A DNA stretch of 34,705 nt from an uncultured bacterium (GTDB lineage Bacteria; Bdellovibrionota_C; UBA2361; JANWWW01). The position numbers and the translations under genes are program-made. The stretch covers positions 1-34,705 of the forward strand of contig CALHSA010000014.1 in NCBI GenBank assembly GCA_938038205.1, written 5' to 3'. Below, in pieces: positions 1 to 8,382 of the stretch; position 1 is the stretch's first letter; each line of letters opens with the position of its first letter. The notes below the pieces were generated by a model. It was not told the DNA's origin, searched no databases, and worked only from the letters and a program-made list of their open reading frames with translations.

Positions 1-170
1 AGGGGTAGATTTCCTCTACCTACCGAATCACAAGCATCATCTACCAAAGCTTGTAATTGAGATCTAGCATACCTGATTATAAAAGGCTGCCATGCCAATG
101 TTAAAAACATCACAAATCCTGCAAATACTGTTGCCAAAGCAAGTAACGAGTAAAAACCTCTATTATTCAT
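1..170 (-). CDS. TadG-like pilus-associated membrane protein, partial (cut by left edge)
   Basis: Only the first 56 codons are inside the window; the gene runs off the left edge. It starts with ATG at 170, one base after the stop codon of the TadE-like gene, so the two are surely co-translated. The N-terminus begins MNNRGFYSLLALATVFAG and continues as one hydrophobic segment (about residues 6-28), then an amphipathic stretch ending LQALVDDACDSVG. That layout (short basic start, one transmembrane helix, then LQxxxDxAxxxxG) is what TadE/TadG (Tad-like) Flp pilus proteins show. The assignment rests on this N-terminus and on the neighbour; the periplasmic domain is not visible. Confidence 0.55.
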   Translation of the reverse strand, partial: MNNRGFYSLLALATVFAGFVMFLTLAWQPFIIRYARSQLQALVDDACDSVGRGNLP

Positions 171-171
171 T

Positions 172-954
172 TTACTGTACCACCCTAGTCCAGGGATTTG
201 TTAACCCGGTTGGATAGGAAACTAAAGCCTCAGCAGTGATAGTGAAATTATTTTCAGGATCACGCGAGAGAGCGTTAGCTAGTCGTGACACCAACCTAAA
301 AACAAAATCTCCCGGGTGTAATTCACAAATTAACTTAAAAGACTCAGGCGGAATCTCACTAACATCCTGAGTAGTCACACACGCTTGGTCAAATGGACCT
401 GTGACAAAACAATCTAAACAGCTTCGAACCTCAGCTGATTGCCCCTGGGTTTGCTGCCCTCCTTCTTCCTCCCGTAAACAAGGATAACTAATAAGTCCTC
501 TCCCAAGAGCATTACGAACATAAAGATTAGCTAAACTTATAGCCAGTAAATGACCAATATGAATACGAGGAGGTGAATCGTTACCTTGGGAATTGTCACC
601 TAGCGAATTGTTACCTCTTCTAAGTAACTCATTATATCGACCAATTATAAGCGGAACTTCACCATTCACGTTGTACATCAGGCCCTCTGGCAACTCTGTT
701 AGGTTAGTATTAGTGTTAAGTCCAGAATTTTGATCTATCAGAGCACCTAGTTGAAGAAAAAAGTCTCCAGCACTAGACCCACTTGGATCTAACCATAATC
801 CTCCACGAATACCACGAGTAACAGCAATTCGTGCTGCATGGTTTACTGCATCCTCCAACGTAAATCTGTATTTAAATAGTAAACCACCATAGTAAAAAGA
901 ACCTAGAAAAATAATACAAATAAAAAGAATTACTAGAAACTTAAAAAACTCCAA
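172..954 (-). CDS. TadE-like exported pilus assembly protein
   Basis: 260 aa. One N-terminal transmembrane helix (about residues 5-25) is followed by RFTLEDAVNHAARIAVTRG, which resembles the segment after the helix in TadE-type pseudopilins. The rest is a soluble, presumably periplasmic domain rich in Gly/Asn/Ser, with five cysteines clustered at about 155-210 that could form disulfides. TadE/TadF/TadG proteins are minor components of Flp (tight adherence) pili. The start is TTG at 954; an in-frame stop lies just upstream and no ATG is available in frame. It is followed one base later by the TadG-like gene. CpaB of the same system lies about 30 kb away at 30982-31860, so the tad genes are dispersed. 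Family membership is inferred from topology, not from a strong motif. Confidence 0.55.
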   Translation of the reverse strand: MEFFKFLVILFICIIFLGSFYYGGLLFKYRFTLEDAVNHAARIAVTRGIRGGLWLDPSGSSAGDFFLQLGALIDQNSGLNTNTNLTELPEGLMYNVNGEVPLIIGRYNELLRRGNNSLGDNSQGNDSPPRIHIGHLLAISLANLYVRNALGRGLISYPCLREEEGGQQTQGQSAEVRSCLDCFVTGPFDQACVTTQDVSEIPPESFKLICELHPGDFVFRLVSRLANALSRDPENNFTITAEALVSYPTGLTNPWTRVVQ

Positions 955-998
955 ACATTTTTAATTATATTGCTGAAAACTTAAAGCCCGCAATAAAA

Positions 999-1379
999 CT
1001 ATTTTCTACGTTTTATTAAATCAAAAAGCTTGATAACCCTAAGCTTAAACTGGAAATCACTACTTACAAACGGGAACATGAATCGGAGAAGAACCTTCTG
1101 ATAGATTACCCATTTAATGTATGAAATCATAAGTCCAAAAAAATTTTTAAATCGAGATTGATAATTTACAGGAGCGATAAAAAAACAACTCTCAGCAGCA
1201 GAGTACATTTCACTAATTATTTTGTCATAATCATCTACACTCTTTGTTTGGTAATCCCAATCCTTGAACAATAACTCAATATCAGTTTTAAGAATTTGAG
1301 TTCTAACAGCGGTTTTTATTTTGTTTACCTCTCTTTCAAGGTCATCATCAAGATTTAAGCCGCCAAAAGATTTCATCAT
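999..1379 (-). CDS. Small unknown protein between SCO and tad genes
   Basis: 126 aa; I do not recognise it. The N-terminal half is charged and helical, and the C-terminal half is aromatic and hydrophobic (about residues 80-110), so peripheral membrane association or one short membrane segment is possible. The ATG at 1379 overlaps the stop codon of the SCO gene (ATGA), which indicates translational coupling. Its position between an oxidase assembly factor and pilus genes does not point to one role. Two consecutive Met codons open the ORF, so the start could be either. Confidence 0.6.
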   Translation of the reverse strand: MMKSFGGLNLDDDLEREVNKIKTAVRTQILKTDIELLFKDWDYQTKSVDDYDKIISEMYSAAESCFFIAPVNYQSRFKNFFGLMISYIKWVIYQKVLLRFMFPFVSSDFQFKLRVIKLFDLIKRRK

Positions 1380-2131
1380 CTTTTTCTAAGCAATAGGTAA
1401 TAAATACCCCCCAAAAATAAAAGAGTTAAAGTACCCCCAATCTGCAAAACTCTAAATGCAAGTAAATTGTACCTCCCCTTCTCTACATCAAATCCGTAAC
1501 ATACTAATTTTACTTTGTCTATAAAACCTCCTAGCTTACCTTCAGAAGCTTCCACTAGCGCCAGATCAAGTTGACCGGTATCTAATAACATTGTTTTAAA
1601 AATATGTGTTACAGTGCCATCCTTGCGAAGTACATATACAGCCGGTGGATGGGCAAACTCATCCCCCTGCTTGATATATAAAAATCCAAGATGTGAGAAA
1701 AATCTCTCTATTTCGTCTTTTGATGAAACTAAAAACAACACATCATCCAAGTCTCTGTCTAGTTCAACTAAAAAAGAGTCTCTTTTCTGCGCTGCTAATT
1801 CAGAATCCTCTTCTGGGTCAAAACTAAAAAAAATCAAATTATAATCCTGACCCGCCTTAAATTTGGACTTTTGAGAGTATAATAAAACCTCTTTAATAAG
1901 AGGACCACAAAGGCTCGGACATCTATAATAAACAGGCACCAGTACAGTAGGCTTGTTAGACAAAAGTTCATAAAACTGAACTCTTCCATTTTTTATTTTT
2001 GAAACAGCTTCAACTGAAACATCCAACACCCTCTCACCAATTCTGTTTAAAACTCCAACCTCCTCCGCGAATAGTCGTAAATACAGAACTATTCCAACTA
2101 AAATAGAAATCCTAGTCATTCTGTAAATCAT
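1376..2131 (-). CDS. SCO1/SenC family copper chaperone for cytochrome c oxidase
   Basis: 251 aa thioredoxin-fold protein of the SCO1/SenC/PrrC family, which delivers copper to the CuA site of haem-copper oxidases on the outer face of the inner membrane. The copper ligands are visible: Cys71 and Cys75 in CPSLCG and His161 in [11 protein letters not shown] hydrophobic N-terminus (about 7-20) is a signal peptide or anchor, and a C-terminal transmembrane helix (about 228-247) follows, as in a subgroup of SCO proteins. The ORF can start at ATG 2131 (20-nt overlap with ftsH) or ATG 2119 (8-nt overlap); the second gives a cleaner signal sequence ([14 protein letters not shown]). It implies aerobic or microaerobic respiration, but no oxidase genes lie in the window. 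Confidence 0.88.
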   Translation of the reverse strand: MIYRMTRISILVGIVLYLRLFAEEVGVLNRIGERVLDVSVEAVSKIKNGRVQFYELLSNKPTVLVPVYYRCPSLCGPLIKEVLLYSQKSKFKAGQDYNLIFFSFDPEEDSELAAQKRDSFLVELDRDLDDVLFLVSSKDEIERFFSHLGFLYIKQGDEFAHPPAVYVLRKDGTVTHIFKTMLLDTGQLDLALVEASEGKLGGFIDKVKLVCYGFDVEKGRYNLLAFRVLQIGGTLTLLFLGGIYYLLLRKR

Positions 2132-3950
2132 TCGCAGCTAATTCTTTCACTTTGTTTATGATTTGATCTATCTCAGCACCATCAAGCGTTTCCTGAGATA
2201 GAACCGCATCAGCTAATGCATCAAGGATCTTTTTATTTTCTAATATTATCTCTTTTGCTCGATTGTACTGAGTGTCAATGATTTTTTTTACTTCCAAATC
2301 GATTAACTCTTGAGTCTTTTCGGATAGCTCGATTCCTGTTGCTATTTCTCTACCCAAGAAAATATGCTCCTCATTTCTGCTACAATTAAGTAAACCTACT
2401 TTATCACTCATTCCCCACTCTGTTACCATTTTGCGAGCTATCTCTGTCGCCTTTTGGATATCAGAGCTTGCTCCAGTAGTTACCTCACCAAAAACTATCT
2501 CCTCTGCTGCTCTGCCACCAAAAAGGATAGCTATTTGATCTTCCCAGTATGATTTAGTGTAAGTATACCTATCCCCAGCGGGAAGCTGCTGGACTAACCC
2601 TAAAGCCATACCTCTTGGAACAATTGTAAGTTTATGAACTGGATCAGCATGCTTAACAAACTTAGCTACTAAAGCATGCCCAGATTCATGATACGCTGTT
2701 AGTTTTCTTTCTTTTTCAGATATCAAAATCTTTCTCTCAGCGCCCATCAAAACTTTATCTTTCGCATACTCAAAATCTTGATTCTCAACCTGCGATTTAT
2801 TTAGTCGAGCAGCCCTAAGCGCAGCTTCGTTGACAAGAATTTCAAGATCAGCGCCACAAAAACCTGGAGTGCCTTTAGCAATCTTCTCTAGATCTACATC
2901 TTCTGCTAAAGGGACCCTTTTAGTGTGCACTTTTAATATCTCCAACCTGCCTTTGAAATCAGGTCTTGGAACTACAATTCTTCTGTCAAACCTACCTGGT
3001 CGCAGAAGCGCAGGATCTAAAACATCCGGACGGTTTGTGGCAGCTATTATTATTACCCCTTCATTACTCTCAAATCCATCCATCTCAACTAAAAGCTGAT
3101 TTAGGGTCTGTTCTCGTTCATCGTGCCCACCACCTAAACCAGCACCTCGCTGCCTTCCAACCGCATCAATTTCATCTATGAAAATAATACATGGTGCCGA
3201 TCTTTTTGCTTGTTGAAAAAGGTCCCTTACCCTACTAGCTCCAACACCAACAAACATTTCAACAAAATCACTACCTGAAATTGATAAAAACGGCACATTT
3301 GCCTCTCCTGCAATAGCTTTTGCCAACAAAGTTTTACCAGTGCCAGGCGGACCCACAAGAAGAACCCCTTTAGGAATCCTACCGCCTAGTCTTGTAAATT
3401 TTTTAGGATCCTTTAAAAACTCAATAATCTCTTGAAGCTCTTCCTTTGCTTCATCTACTCCAGCAACATCCTGAAACGTTACCCGTTTGTTTAAGCCAAC
3501 TGCTAGTCTTGGACGCGCCTTGCCAAAACTAAAACCTTTCCCTGCTCCTATTTGGACCTGTCTGAATAAAAAATAGAAAAGTGCAAAAATTAATAAAACG
3601 GGTAACAATCCATTAATAAAAATAGCTATCCAAAAACTCTGATTCGAAGGGGTTGCGATTTTTACCTCGATTTTACGAGAAACTGCCCTATCAATTATTT
3701 GCGAATCGTTTGGAATTACAGTGAAGAATTTTTCCCCTTGTTTGTTTTTCCATCTAGCATACTGCCCCTCAATCTCTAACTCCTGAATATCACCATTTTC
3801 CATTTGGGATAAGAAATTTGTGTATGATACAGTCCTTATACCAACTGTACCAAGAGCGTAAACAAATACACTACCTAAAATGATCACAAATATAGTAAGC
3901 CAGATAAAGAAATTCACTGGGCGAGGATTATTCTCTCTTTCCTCATTCAT
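2112..3950 (-). CDS. ftsH: ATP-dependent zinc metalloprotease FtsH
   Basis: 612 aa, the usual length. It is a membrane-anchored AAA+ protease that extracts and degrades unassembled membrane proteins and selected cytosolic regulators. Order of domains: first transmembrane helix (about 14-33), periplasmic domain (34-105), second transmembrane helix (106-129), AAA domain with Walker A GPPGTGKT (200-207), Walker B IIFIDE (255-260) and second region of homology with arginine fingers near 317-323, then the M41 protease with HESGH (421-425). All catalytic motifs are intact. It lies 24 nt after the glycosyltransferase gene. A TAAAAT hexamer 8 nt upstream of the ATG could give ftsH its own near-leaderless transcript. 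It overlaps the SCO gene at its 3' end. Confidence 0.97.
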   Translation of the reverse strand: MNEERENNPRPVNFFIWLTIFVIILGSVFVYALGTVGIRTVSYTNFLSQMENGDIQELEIEGQYARWKNKQGEKFFTVIPNDSQIIDRAVSRKIEVKIATPSNQSFWIAIFINGLLPVLLIFALFYFLFRQVQIGAGKGFSFGKARPRLAVGLNKRVTFQDVAGVDEAKEELQEIIEFLKDPKKFTRLGGRIPKGVLLVGPPGTGKTLLAKAIAGEANVPFLSISGSDFVEMFVGVGASRVRDLFQQAKRSAPCIIFIDEIDAVGRQRGAGLGGGHDEREQTLNQLLVEMDGFESNEGVIIIAATNRPDVLDPALLRPGRFDRRIVVPRPDFKGRLEILKVHTKRVPLAEDVDLEKIAKGTPGFCGADLEILVNEAALRAARLNKSQVENQDFEYAKDKVLMGAERKILISEKERKLTAYHESGHALVAKFVKHADPVHKLTIVPRGMALGLVQQLPAGDRYTYTKSYWEDQIAILFGGRAAEEIVFGEVTTGASSDIQKATEIARKMVTEWGMSDKVGLLNCSRNEEHIFLGREIATGIELSEKTQELIDLEVKKIIDTQYNRAKEIILENKKILDALADAVLSQETLDGAEIDQIINKVKELAANDLQND

Positions 3951-3958
3951 TTTTTTAT

Positions 3959-3964
3959 ATTTTA
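3959..3964 (-). promoter_or_regulatory. Possible -10 element for ftsH
   Basis: TAAAAT on the minus strand with 8 nt between it and the ftsH ATG, in an A/T-only stretch. A start site 6-7 nt downstream of it would fall at or next to the start codon. Base composition alone makes such hexamers common here, so this is weak on its own and is reported because the same spacing recurs in front of other genes. Confidence 0.3.
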
Positions 3965-3974
3965 TTCAAACTCA

Positions 3975-4949
3975 TTAAACTTTACCATTTATACCCGTAA
4001 GAATATCAATGAAGTTATTCACAAAATCCTTGAAATTTAGTTTCTCTAAACACGACTTTTTAGCTTTTTCAGCAAGAGTTTGCCTTAAGATATCATTTGA
4101 AATTAGCTCTTTGATGTAATCAACAGATTCTTTCGAAACAGTTTTACCTACAAATACCGCACTTTCACTCCATATTTCAGGAATTCCTCCCACAGGAGAA
4201 AGAACAAGAGGTAATCCCTTAAAACTAGCTTCAACCGCAGCTTTTGGAATTCCCTCTTGACTACTTAAAAGAATAAAAACCTTATAGTTACTAAGGTACT
4301 TATAGCAATCAACTTTAAATCCCTTAAATATTAGATTTTTACTCTCATACATACTTACAATTTTCTCGGGAAAATCACCAAATACGGTTAGAGAGCTCTC
4401 GGGAAAAAACTTTTTGACAAACTCCCACGTTTGCTCAAAACCTTTAGATTTTCGATAATTCATCACAGTTACGAAATCCCCTTTCTCATCCTCTTCATTT
4501 TCAGCGTACCATTGTTCATCATGGCCCTTGTAAATAACCCTTATCTTGTTTTCTGGAACACCATCATGGATCAACGAATCTTTAACAGCTTTGCAATTTG
4601 AAATTATAAGATCTAAAAGGGGATTCTTAAAACTTAGCCATGATCCAAAATCCAGTTTTGACGTGGTACCTCTATAGGCTAACAATTTATTAGTTTTACC
4701 AAAGAGTTTCATAAGAACTCCTGCAAAAATCATCCTCGAATTAAAACAAATAGTAACGTCAAATTTACCATCTAGTTTTAAATATGGCCTTAAATCAAAC
4801 CTGCTTTTTACGTCTGCTTGTATATAGAGACAATCTGTGCTTCCAACATGCTCATTCGATATGAGTGTAACAGAGTACAACCTACAAAGATCTCTAATAA
4901 GATTTTTTTCTGGTTTATCTGGATTCTGAGTTAAAATAAGACACTTCAT
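3975..4949 (-). CDS. GT4-type glycosyltransferase
   Basis: 324 aa from the preferred start (MKCLILTQ at 4949; an in-frame ATG at 4973 would add 8 residues). The two-domain GT-B organisation is visible: an N-terminal Rossmann half with VTICFNSR, and a C-terminal half with SQEGIPKAAVEAS, which holds the E-x7-E pair of retaining GT4 enzymes (E232 and E240 in this numbering), then LPLVLSPVGGIPEI, the donor-nucleotide loop. Such enzymes transfer sugars to lipid or polysaccharide acceptors on the cytoplasmic side of the membrane. The substrate cannot be told. The protein is slightly short for the family. It heads the minus-strand unit with ftsH, and its ATG overlaps the oppositely oriented ATG of the hydrolase gene within a CATG palindrome. 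Confidence 0.82.
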   Translation of the reverse strand: MKCLILTQNPDKPEKNLIRDLCRLYSVTLISNEHVGSTDCLYIQADVKSRFDLRPYLKLDGKFDVTICFNSRMIFAGVLMKLFGKTNKLLAYRGTTSKLDFGSWLSFKNPLLDLIISNCKAVKDSLIHDGVPENKIRVIYKGHDEQWYAENEEDEKGDFVTVMNYRKSKGFEQTWEFVKKFFPESSLTVFGDFPEKIVSMYESKNLIFKGFKVDCYKYLSNYKVFILLSSQEGIPKAAVEASFKGLPLVLSPVGGIPEIWSESAVFVGKTVSKESVDYIKELISNDILRQTLAEKAKKSCLEKLNFKDFVNNFIDILTGINGKV

Positions 4950-5574
4950 GGAAATTGTTAAACTTGAAGTCACTCCTATAATTCAAAATTGCAGAATAAT
5001 TATCAAGGATAAATTTTGTGTAGTCATCGACCCTGGTGGCGATTTTGAAAAAATAAAGAGTTTAATCTCAGGTTTGATTGTTGAAGAAGTTTGGATAACT
5101 CATAGTCATTTTGACCACATTGGCGCAGTTAAAAAAGTGAAGGAATACTGGCCAGATGCAATCCTAAAAGGGAGTAAAACTGAGAAAATCTTTAGGGAAA
5201 AAGCACAGGAGGCTGCATTATCATGGGGTATTGAAGGTATTGAGAACTGTCCAGAACCGGACGTCTACATTGACGAAGATAGCTTGTTTTATTGGCAAGG
5301 TGTTGAGGTTCATGCTATTTTTACCCCAGGACACTCTCCCGGTCATTTTTCCTTTTATATCCCTAAGGTTAACTCCCTAATTAGTGGTGACACAATTTTT
5401 AAAGGATCAATAGGAAGAACAGATTTGCCAGGATCTAATCACTCTCAATTAATCAAATCAATTAAAGATAAAATTTTTCAACTAGATAATTCTACAAAAA
5501 TACTTCCAGGTCATGGGCCTGATACAATCTTAGAATACGAAAAAAGGACTAATCCATTTTTAGTAAACTTGTAA
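4948..5574 (+). CDS. Metallo-beta-lactamase fold hydrolase (YcbL/glyoxalase II-like)
   Basis: 208 aa. The five-part metal site is complete: HSHFDH (52-57), His129 in TPGHSPGHFSF, Asp148 in SGDTIF and His189 in LPGHGP. The segment GSIGRTDLPGS (153-163) is typical of the YcbL/glyoxalase-II-like group, cytosolic two-metal thioester or phosphoester hydrolases. The usual long C-terminal substrate domain of true glyoxalase II is missing, so hydroxyacylglutathione hydrolase activity is possible but unproven. The start at 4948 uses the same CATG as the divergent glycosyltransferase, so no intergenic DNA exists and each promoter must lie inside the other gene. A TAAAAT at 4932-4937 lies 10 nt before the ATG. 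Confidence 0.88.
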   Translation: MEIVKLEVTPIIQNCRIIIKDKFCVVIDPGGDFEKIKSLISGLIVEEVWITHSHFDHIGAVKKVKEYWPDAILKGSKTEKIFREKAQEAALSWGIEGIENCPEPDVYIDEDSLFYWQGVEVHAIFTPGHSPGHFSFYIPKVNSLISGDTIFKGSIGRTDLPGSNHSQLIKSIKDKIFQLDNSTKILPGHGPDTILEYEKRTNPFLVNL

Positions 5575-5618
5575 ATGCGTTATTCTAAGAGTTATTTTAA
5601 TTTAAATTTGACGTTTAA

Positions 5619-5703
5619 GCCGAGGTGGCGGAATTGGCAGACGCGTCGGATTCAAAATCCGATGCCCCTTGCGGGCGTAAGGGTTCGAGTCCCTTCCTCG
5701 GCA
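5619..5703 (+). tRNA. tRNA-Leu (CAA)
   Basis: 85-nt class II tRNA. The acceptor strand gccgagg pairs with cctcggc, followed by discriminator A at 5703. The D arm contains ggcggaattggcaga; the anticodon stem tcgga/tccga encloses loop ttcaaaa with anticodon CAA (reads UUG). There is a long variable arm (gccccttgcgggcg region), and the T arm is aaggg-ttcgagt-ccctt. The long variable arm, discriminator A and anticodon agree on leucine. No 3' CCA is encoded, so a CCA-adding enzyme is needed. It is the only RNA gene I see. Confidence 0.96.
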
Positions 5704-6347
5704 GCTTCCTAATCAAGGTGATACTTATTCAGATTTTAAGAGAAAGATTGCTCATATTTTTTTAAATAAATTTTTTTAGTTTATTTTACTGGCTAACTGC
5801 GAAACATTCCTCTTAAAAATTCACTTATGAATGATTCATGTTTTTACAACCAAACAGCGAGTAATAAATTAAGTTAAACCTAAAACGGCCAAACAATTAA
5901 CAAATAATCAGTAATCATATGGAGCGTTATCTTGTAAATAAACACAAACAACTATGAAAGGCTTTAATTAAGAGAAAGTTCGGAAAAAGGAAACCTATGT
6001 TTAATTAAAAGAATAAAATTACCAAACTACCGGCAGCTTCTTTCATAACAAGATGCTAAATTTGATAGCTTCATTTCGCGCGTTTATCAATAACACTAAC
6101 AATAAAAGTATGAAGAGTTAAAAGATATCAGATGGTTATGATTAAAAAATTCTTTAGACCAGCTGGGTTTGATTGAAAATTTATTAAAAGAGGTGATAAT
6201 TAATTGGCATGTATGGCTTGGTAAATCTATAATACATAAATTCGAAACGGGTAGAGATGTTTGATCGCTATACATCTATGGATAAAAAATAAGGTATTAA
6301 AAAAATGAGACTATCTTTAGATAATTAGATATAAAGGTTTAGATAAA
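5704..6347. other. Gene-poor, AT-rich stretch of about 640 nt after tRNA-Leu
   Basis: No intact ORF with a start codon worth reporting on either strand, which is exceptional in a window where most neighbours overlap. Contents seen: T-rich runs just after the tRNA; a 13-bp perfect palindrome, ATGAATGATTCAT, at 5827-5839; an imperfect direct repeat of about 12 nt (TTTAATTAAgAG / TTTAATTAAaAG) at 5963-5974 and 6000-6011; and a 40-codon open stretch without a start codon at 6142-6261 on the plus strand. No copy of the tRNA 3' end is visible, so there is no sign of an integrated element. It may be a decayed gene or a non-coding RNA locus. Confidence 0.6.
5827..5839. repeat. 13-bp palindrome in the post-tRNA gap
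   Basis: Perfect inverted repeat ATGAAT-G-ATTCAT. This could be an operator half-site pair or chance in AT-rich DNA. No gene starts nearby on either strand. Confidence 0.3.
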
Positions 6348-6527
6348 ATGGACTTAGAACAAATTAAAGAAGCAGATGTTAATCTAAGATCAAGGTATCT
6401 AATATGCAAAAAAATACCTGATCCTAATAAAGCGCTGGATGAGTATAGAATTTCTCTTCGTAAATTTTTTGGTTTCAAATGCAAACTAGCTTTAAAATAC
6501 GTTAATTCGGTAAGCATTAATTTATAA
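6348..6527 (+). CDS. Small 59-aa unknown ORF coupled to hydrolase
   Basis: Starts with ATG at 6348 (MDLEQIKEADVNLRSRY) and its TAA shares one base with the ATG of the alpha/beta hydrolase (TAATG), the same junction seen between real operon genes elsewhere in the window. The product is a mixed-charge, probably helical peptide with a basic C-terminal half and two cysteines; I see no signal peptide or known motif. A TATAAA hexamer lies 12 nt upstream of the ATG, so this ORF and the hydrolase may form one transcript. The antisense reading frame over the same bases looks like a shadow. Real coding is plausible but unproven. Confidence 0.45.
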   Translation: MDLEQIKEADVNLRSRYLICKKIPDPNKALDEYRISLRKFFGFKCKLALKYVNSVSINL

Positions 6528-7363
6528 TGAGGGAACAGAAAGCGCTTATACATTTTTTACAATCATTAGCCGAGAAATTGGGGGTTTATCCTGACTGGTT
6601 AAAGCAAGCAGAAATTCCTATATTTAACTACTCAGTTCATGGCACATCTGGACCAATAATTCTTCTTCTTCACGGCTTATTTGGACACTTATCAAATTGG
6701 GATGGAGTAATACCGAAACTTGAAAAGGAATGTCAATTAATAGCTTTAGAGTTTCCGATTCTTAGGGGAACAAAATCAGAGGTATCAGTTAAGTCATTAG
6801 CTTTGTATGTCATATGCTTTTTACTGGTAAAAAACCTAAACTCAGTTTATTTATGCGGAAATAGCTTAGGAGGGCATGTTGCAATTAGAACCGCTTTACT
6901 TGTTCCGGATATGATTAAAGGATTAATCCTTGCAGGACCATCTGGTCTGTATGAGAATAGTATAGATACCTTACCAATAAAACCTGACAAAGAATTCATT
7001 AGAAGGCACATGAAGAGGGTATTTTACGATCCTAGTTTAGTAACTGATAAATATGTTGATGAAATTTACACGATTCTGAGTGACAAAGATAACGTTAAAA
7101 GACTTCTTGTTGCAGCAAAAAGTGCTAAGAGAGATTATCTTTTAAATGAGTTACCCCTTGTTAAACCGCCCACACTTTTAATTTGGGGAAGAGAGGACGA
7201 AATAACTACTCTGGAGGTCGGACAGGTTTTTGCCTCTAAAATTCCTAAGCATAAACTAGTTGTTAGAGAGAAATGTGGACATGCCCCTATGATGGAAGCA
7301 CCCTCTTGGTTCGCAGAAGAGGTTCTTAAATTCGTTATGCACAACGAACAACTAGATAGCTAA
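6527..7363 (+). CDS. Alpha/beta hydrolase
   Basis: 278 aa, a cytosolic single-domain alpha/beta hydrolase. The oxyanion-hole motif HGLFGHLSNW starts at residue 49, the nucleophile elbow GNSLGG places Ser113, the acid is Asp224 in WGREDEITT and the base is His252 in CGHAPMMEAP, so the triad is complete. There is a lid of about 60 residues (145-205). The closest general match is the MhpC/RutD/BioH-like esterase or C-C hydrolase group; the substrate cannot be deduced. There is no signal peptide. The ATG at 6527 overlaps the stop of the upstream 59-aa ORF. Its 3' end overlaps the convergent lipoprotein gene by 12 nt. Confidence 0.88.
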   Translation: MREQKALIHFLQSLAEKLGVYPDWLKQAEIPIFNYSVHGTSGPIILLLHGLFGHLSNWDGVIPKLEKECQLIALEFPILRGTKSEVSVKSLALYVICFLLVKNLNSVYLCGNSLGGHVAIRTALLVPDMIKGLILAGPSGLYENSIDTLPIKPDKEFIRRHMKRVFYDPSLVTDKYVDEIYTILSDKDNVKRLLVAAKSAKRDYLLNELPLVKPPTLLIWGREDEITTLEVGQVFASKIPKHKLVVREKCGHAPMMEAPSWFAEEVLKFVMHNEQLDS

Positions 7364-7807
7364 TTCCAATTCTTTCTGAATTAGTTTTATAAGCCTCTCA
7401 AGATTTTGAACTTGCGCAACTGAATCCAGAACTAAGGTTTTTTCCTTGCGATCAAGTATAGAATCTGAAACCTTTATGATTACTTTCCCTCGCTTGATAT
7501 GTTCTCTCTCACTCGAATTTTTTACAATTCTAACAAGCTCGTTAACCTGCTCAGCAACTGTTCTTGTGTAAGCGGACGTTTTTGAGTATTCAAGAGATTT
7601 ATTTTTAAATCTACTCAAGCGAACCCAACCATCTGAGTGTATTGTGTAAACATCTTGTGAATTTCCAGAGTTAATTATTATAGAAACTCTTACCCATTCT
7701 TCTTTTGAATCTATTCTGTCCACTTTAAACGAGATATTATCAATAGTTTGTGTTGCACAACCTAAGAATAGGGTTAAAATAAAGTAAGCTAATATTTTGA
7801 TTAGCAT
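7352..7807 (-). CDS. Small putative lipoprotein
   Basis: 151 aa from ATG 7807; a TTG at 7810 could add one residue. The N-terminus is a signal peptide ending in LFLGC, a lipobox-like sequence with Cys at about residue 17, so the mature protein is probably lipid-anchored. The mature part (about 130 residues) has beta-strand character in its first half, followed by a charged helical C-terminus. I do not recognise the family. It is divergent from apt across a 56-bp gap and convergent with the hydrolase. A TATAAT at 7822-7827 (minus) lies 14 nt before the start. Confidence 0.65.
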   Translation of the reverse strand: MLIKILAYFILTLFLGCATQTIDNISFKVDRIDSKEEWVRVSIIINSGNSQDVYTIHSDGWVRLSRFKNKSLEYSKTSAYTRTVAEQVNELVRIVKNSSEREHIKRGKVIIKVSDSILDRKEKTLVLDSVAQVQNLERLIKLIQKELELAI

Positions 7808-7821
7808 CAAATTCTTAGCTA

Positions 7822-7827
7822 ATTATA
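7822..7827 (-). promoter_or_regulatory. -10 element for the lipoprotein gene
   Basis: Perfect TATAAT on the minus strand, 14 nt upstream of ATG 7807, in the short divergent gap shared with apt. No good -35 is visible at 16-18 nt. Predicted leader about 7-8 nt. Confidence 0.4.
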
Positions 7828-7850
7828 TATACTTCCACAACGTTCAAAAG

Positions 7851-7856
7851 TATACT
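7851..7856 (+). promoter_or_regulatory. -10 element for apt
   Basis: TATACT with 7 nt to the GTG start of apt, so initiation at the usual distance would produce a leaderless mRNA. No Shine-Dalgarno sequence fits between them. The -35 is not TTGACA-like. Confidence 0.4.
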
Positions 7857-7863
7857 TAAAATC

Positions 7864-8379
7864 GTGAAAGTTGAAGATTTCATAATTAGCATAGAGAACT
7901 TCCCTAAACCAGGAGTTATATTCAGAGATATTACTCCAATTTTCTTAAACCCCACAGCGTACAATGAGTGTATTAACTGGTTCTCCGACCGCGTTAAACA
8001 AGCAAATGTAAACAAAATTGTAGCGGTGGAAAGTAGGGGTTTTTTATTCGCAGCTCCGGTTAGTCACGTACTTGGTATTCCCATGGCACTAATTAGAAAG
8101 AAAAACAAGCTACCAAGAGAGAAGGTCGGTATAGTGTACCAGCTGGAATATGGTGAGGAGCTTTTAGAGCTTCATGTTGATTCAATAAACAACGGGGACA
8201 AAGTTGTATTAATAGATGATGTTTTAGCATCTGGAGGTACAGTTAAAGCTTCCAGTGAATTAATCAAGCAAACTGGCGGAATTTTAGTTTTAGGCTTGTT
8301 TTTAATAGAGCTTGAGTATTTACACGGGAGAGAAAATCTGCAAAATTTAAAGATTGACTCAATGATCAGATATGTGTAG
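7864..8379 (+). CDS. apt: Adenine phosphoribosyltransferase
   Basis: 171 aa, full length for the family. It converts adenine plus PRPP to AMP in purine salvage, in the cytosol. Visible signatures: NFPKPGVIFRDITP (12-25), the characteristic Apt N-terminus; VESRGF (55-60); and the PRPP-binding loop VVLIDDVLASGGT (114-126). The start is GTG at 7864, since the Apt N-terminal consensus begins within the next few residues and no ATG precedes it in the gap. Four nucleotides separate it from the ABC transporter gene, so they are probably co-transcribed. Confidence 0.96.
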   Translation: MKVEDFIISIENFPKPGVIFRDITPIFLNPTAYNECINWFSDRVKQANVNKIVAVESRGFLFAAPVSHVLGIPMALIRKKNKLPREKVGIVYQLEYGEELLELHVDSINNGDKVVLIDDVLASGGTVKASSELIKQTGGILVLGLFLIELEYLHGRENLQNLKIDSMIRYV

Positions 8380-8382
8380 AGG

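Noticed and set aside
2830-3181. Plus-strand ORFs inside ftsH
   Set aside because: Shadows of the conserved AAA domain.
6142-6261. Remnant of an FAD monooxygenase
   Set aside because: A 'LDQLGLIENLL'-like segment suggested it, but no GxGxxG or other motif remains; not enough to name.
5619-6527. Integrated element or attachment site at tRNA-Leu
   Set aside because: No integrase and no visible repeat of the tRNA 3' end in the following 800 nt.
6317-6553. 78-aa minus-strand ORF
   Set aside because: Antisense to the 59-aa ORF that is coupled to the hydrolase; composition looks like a shadow and it has no partner gene.
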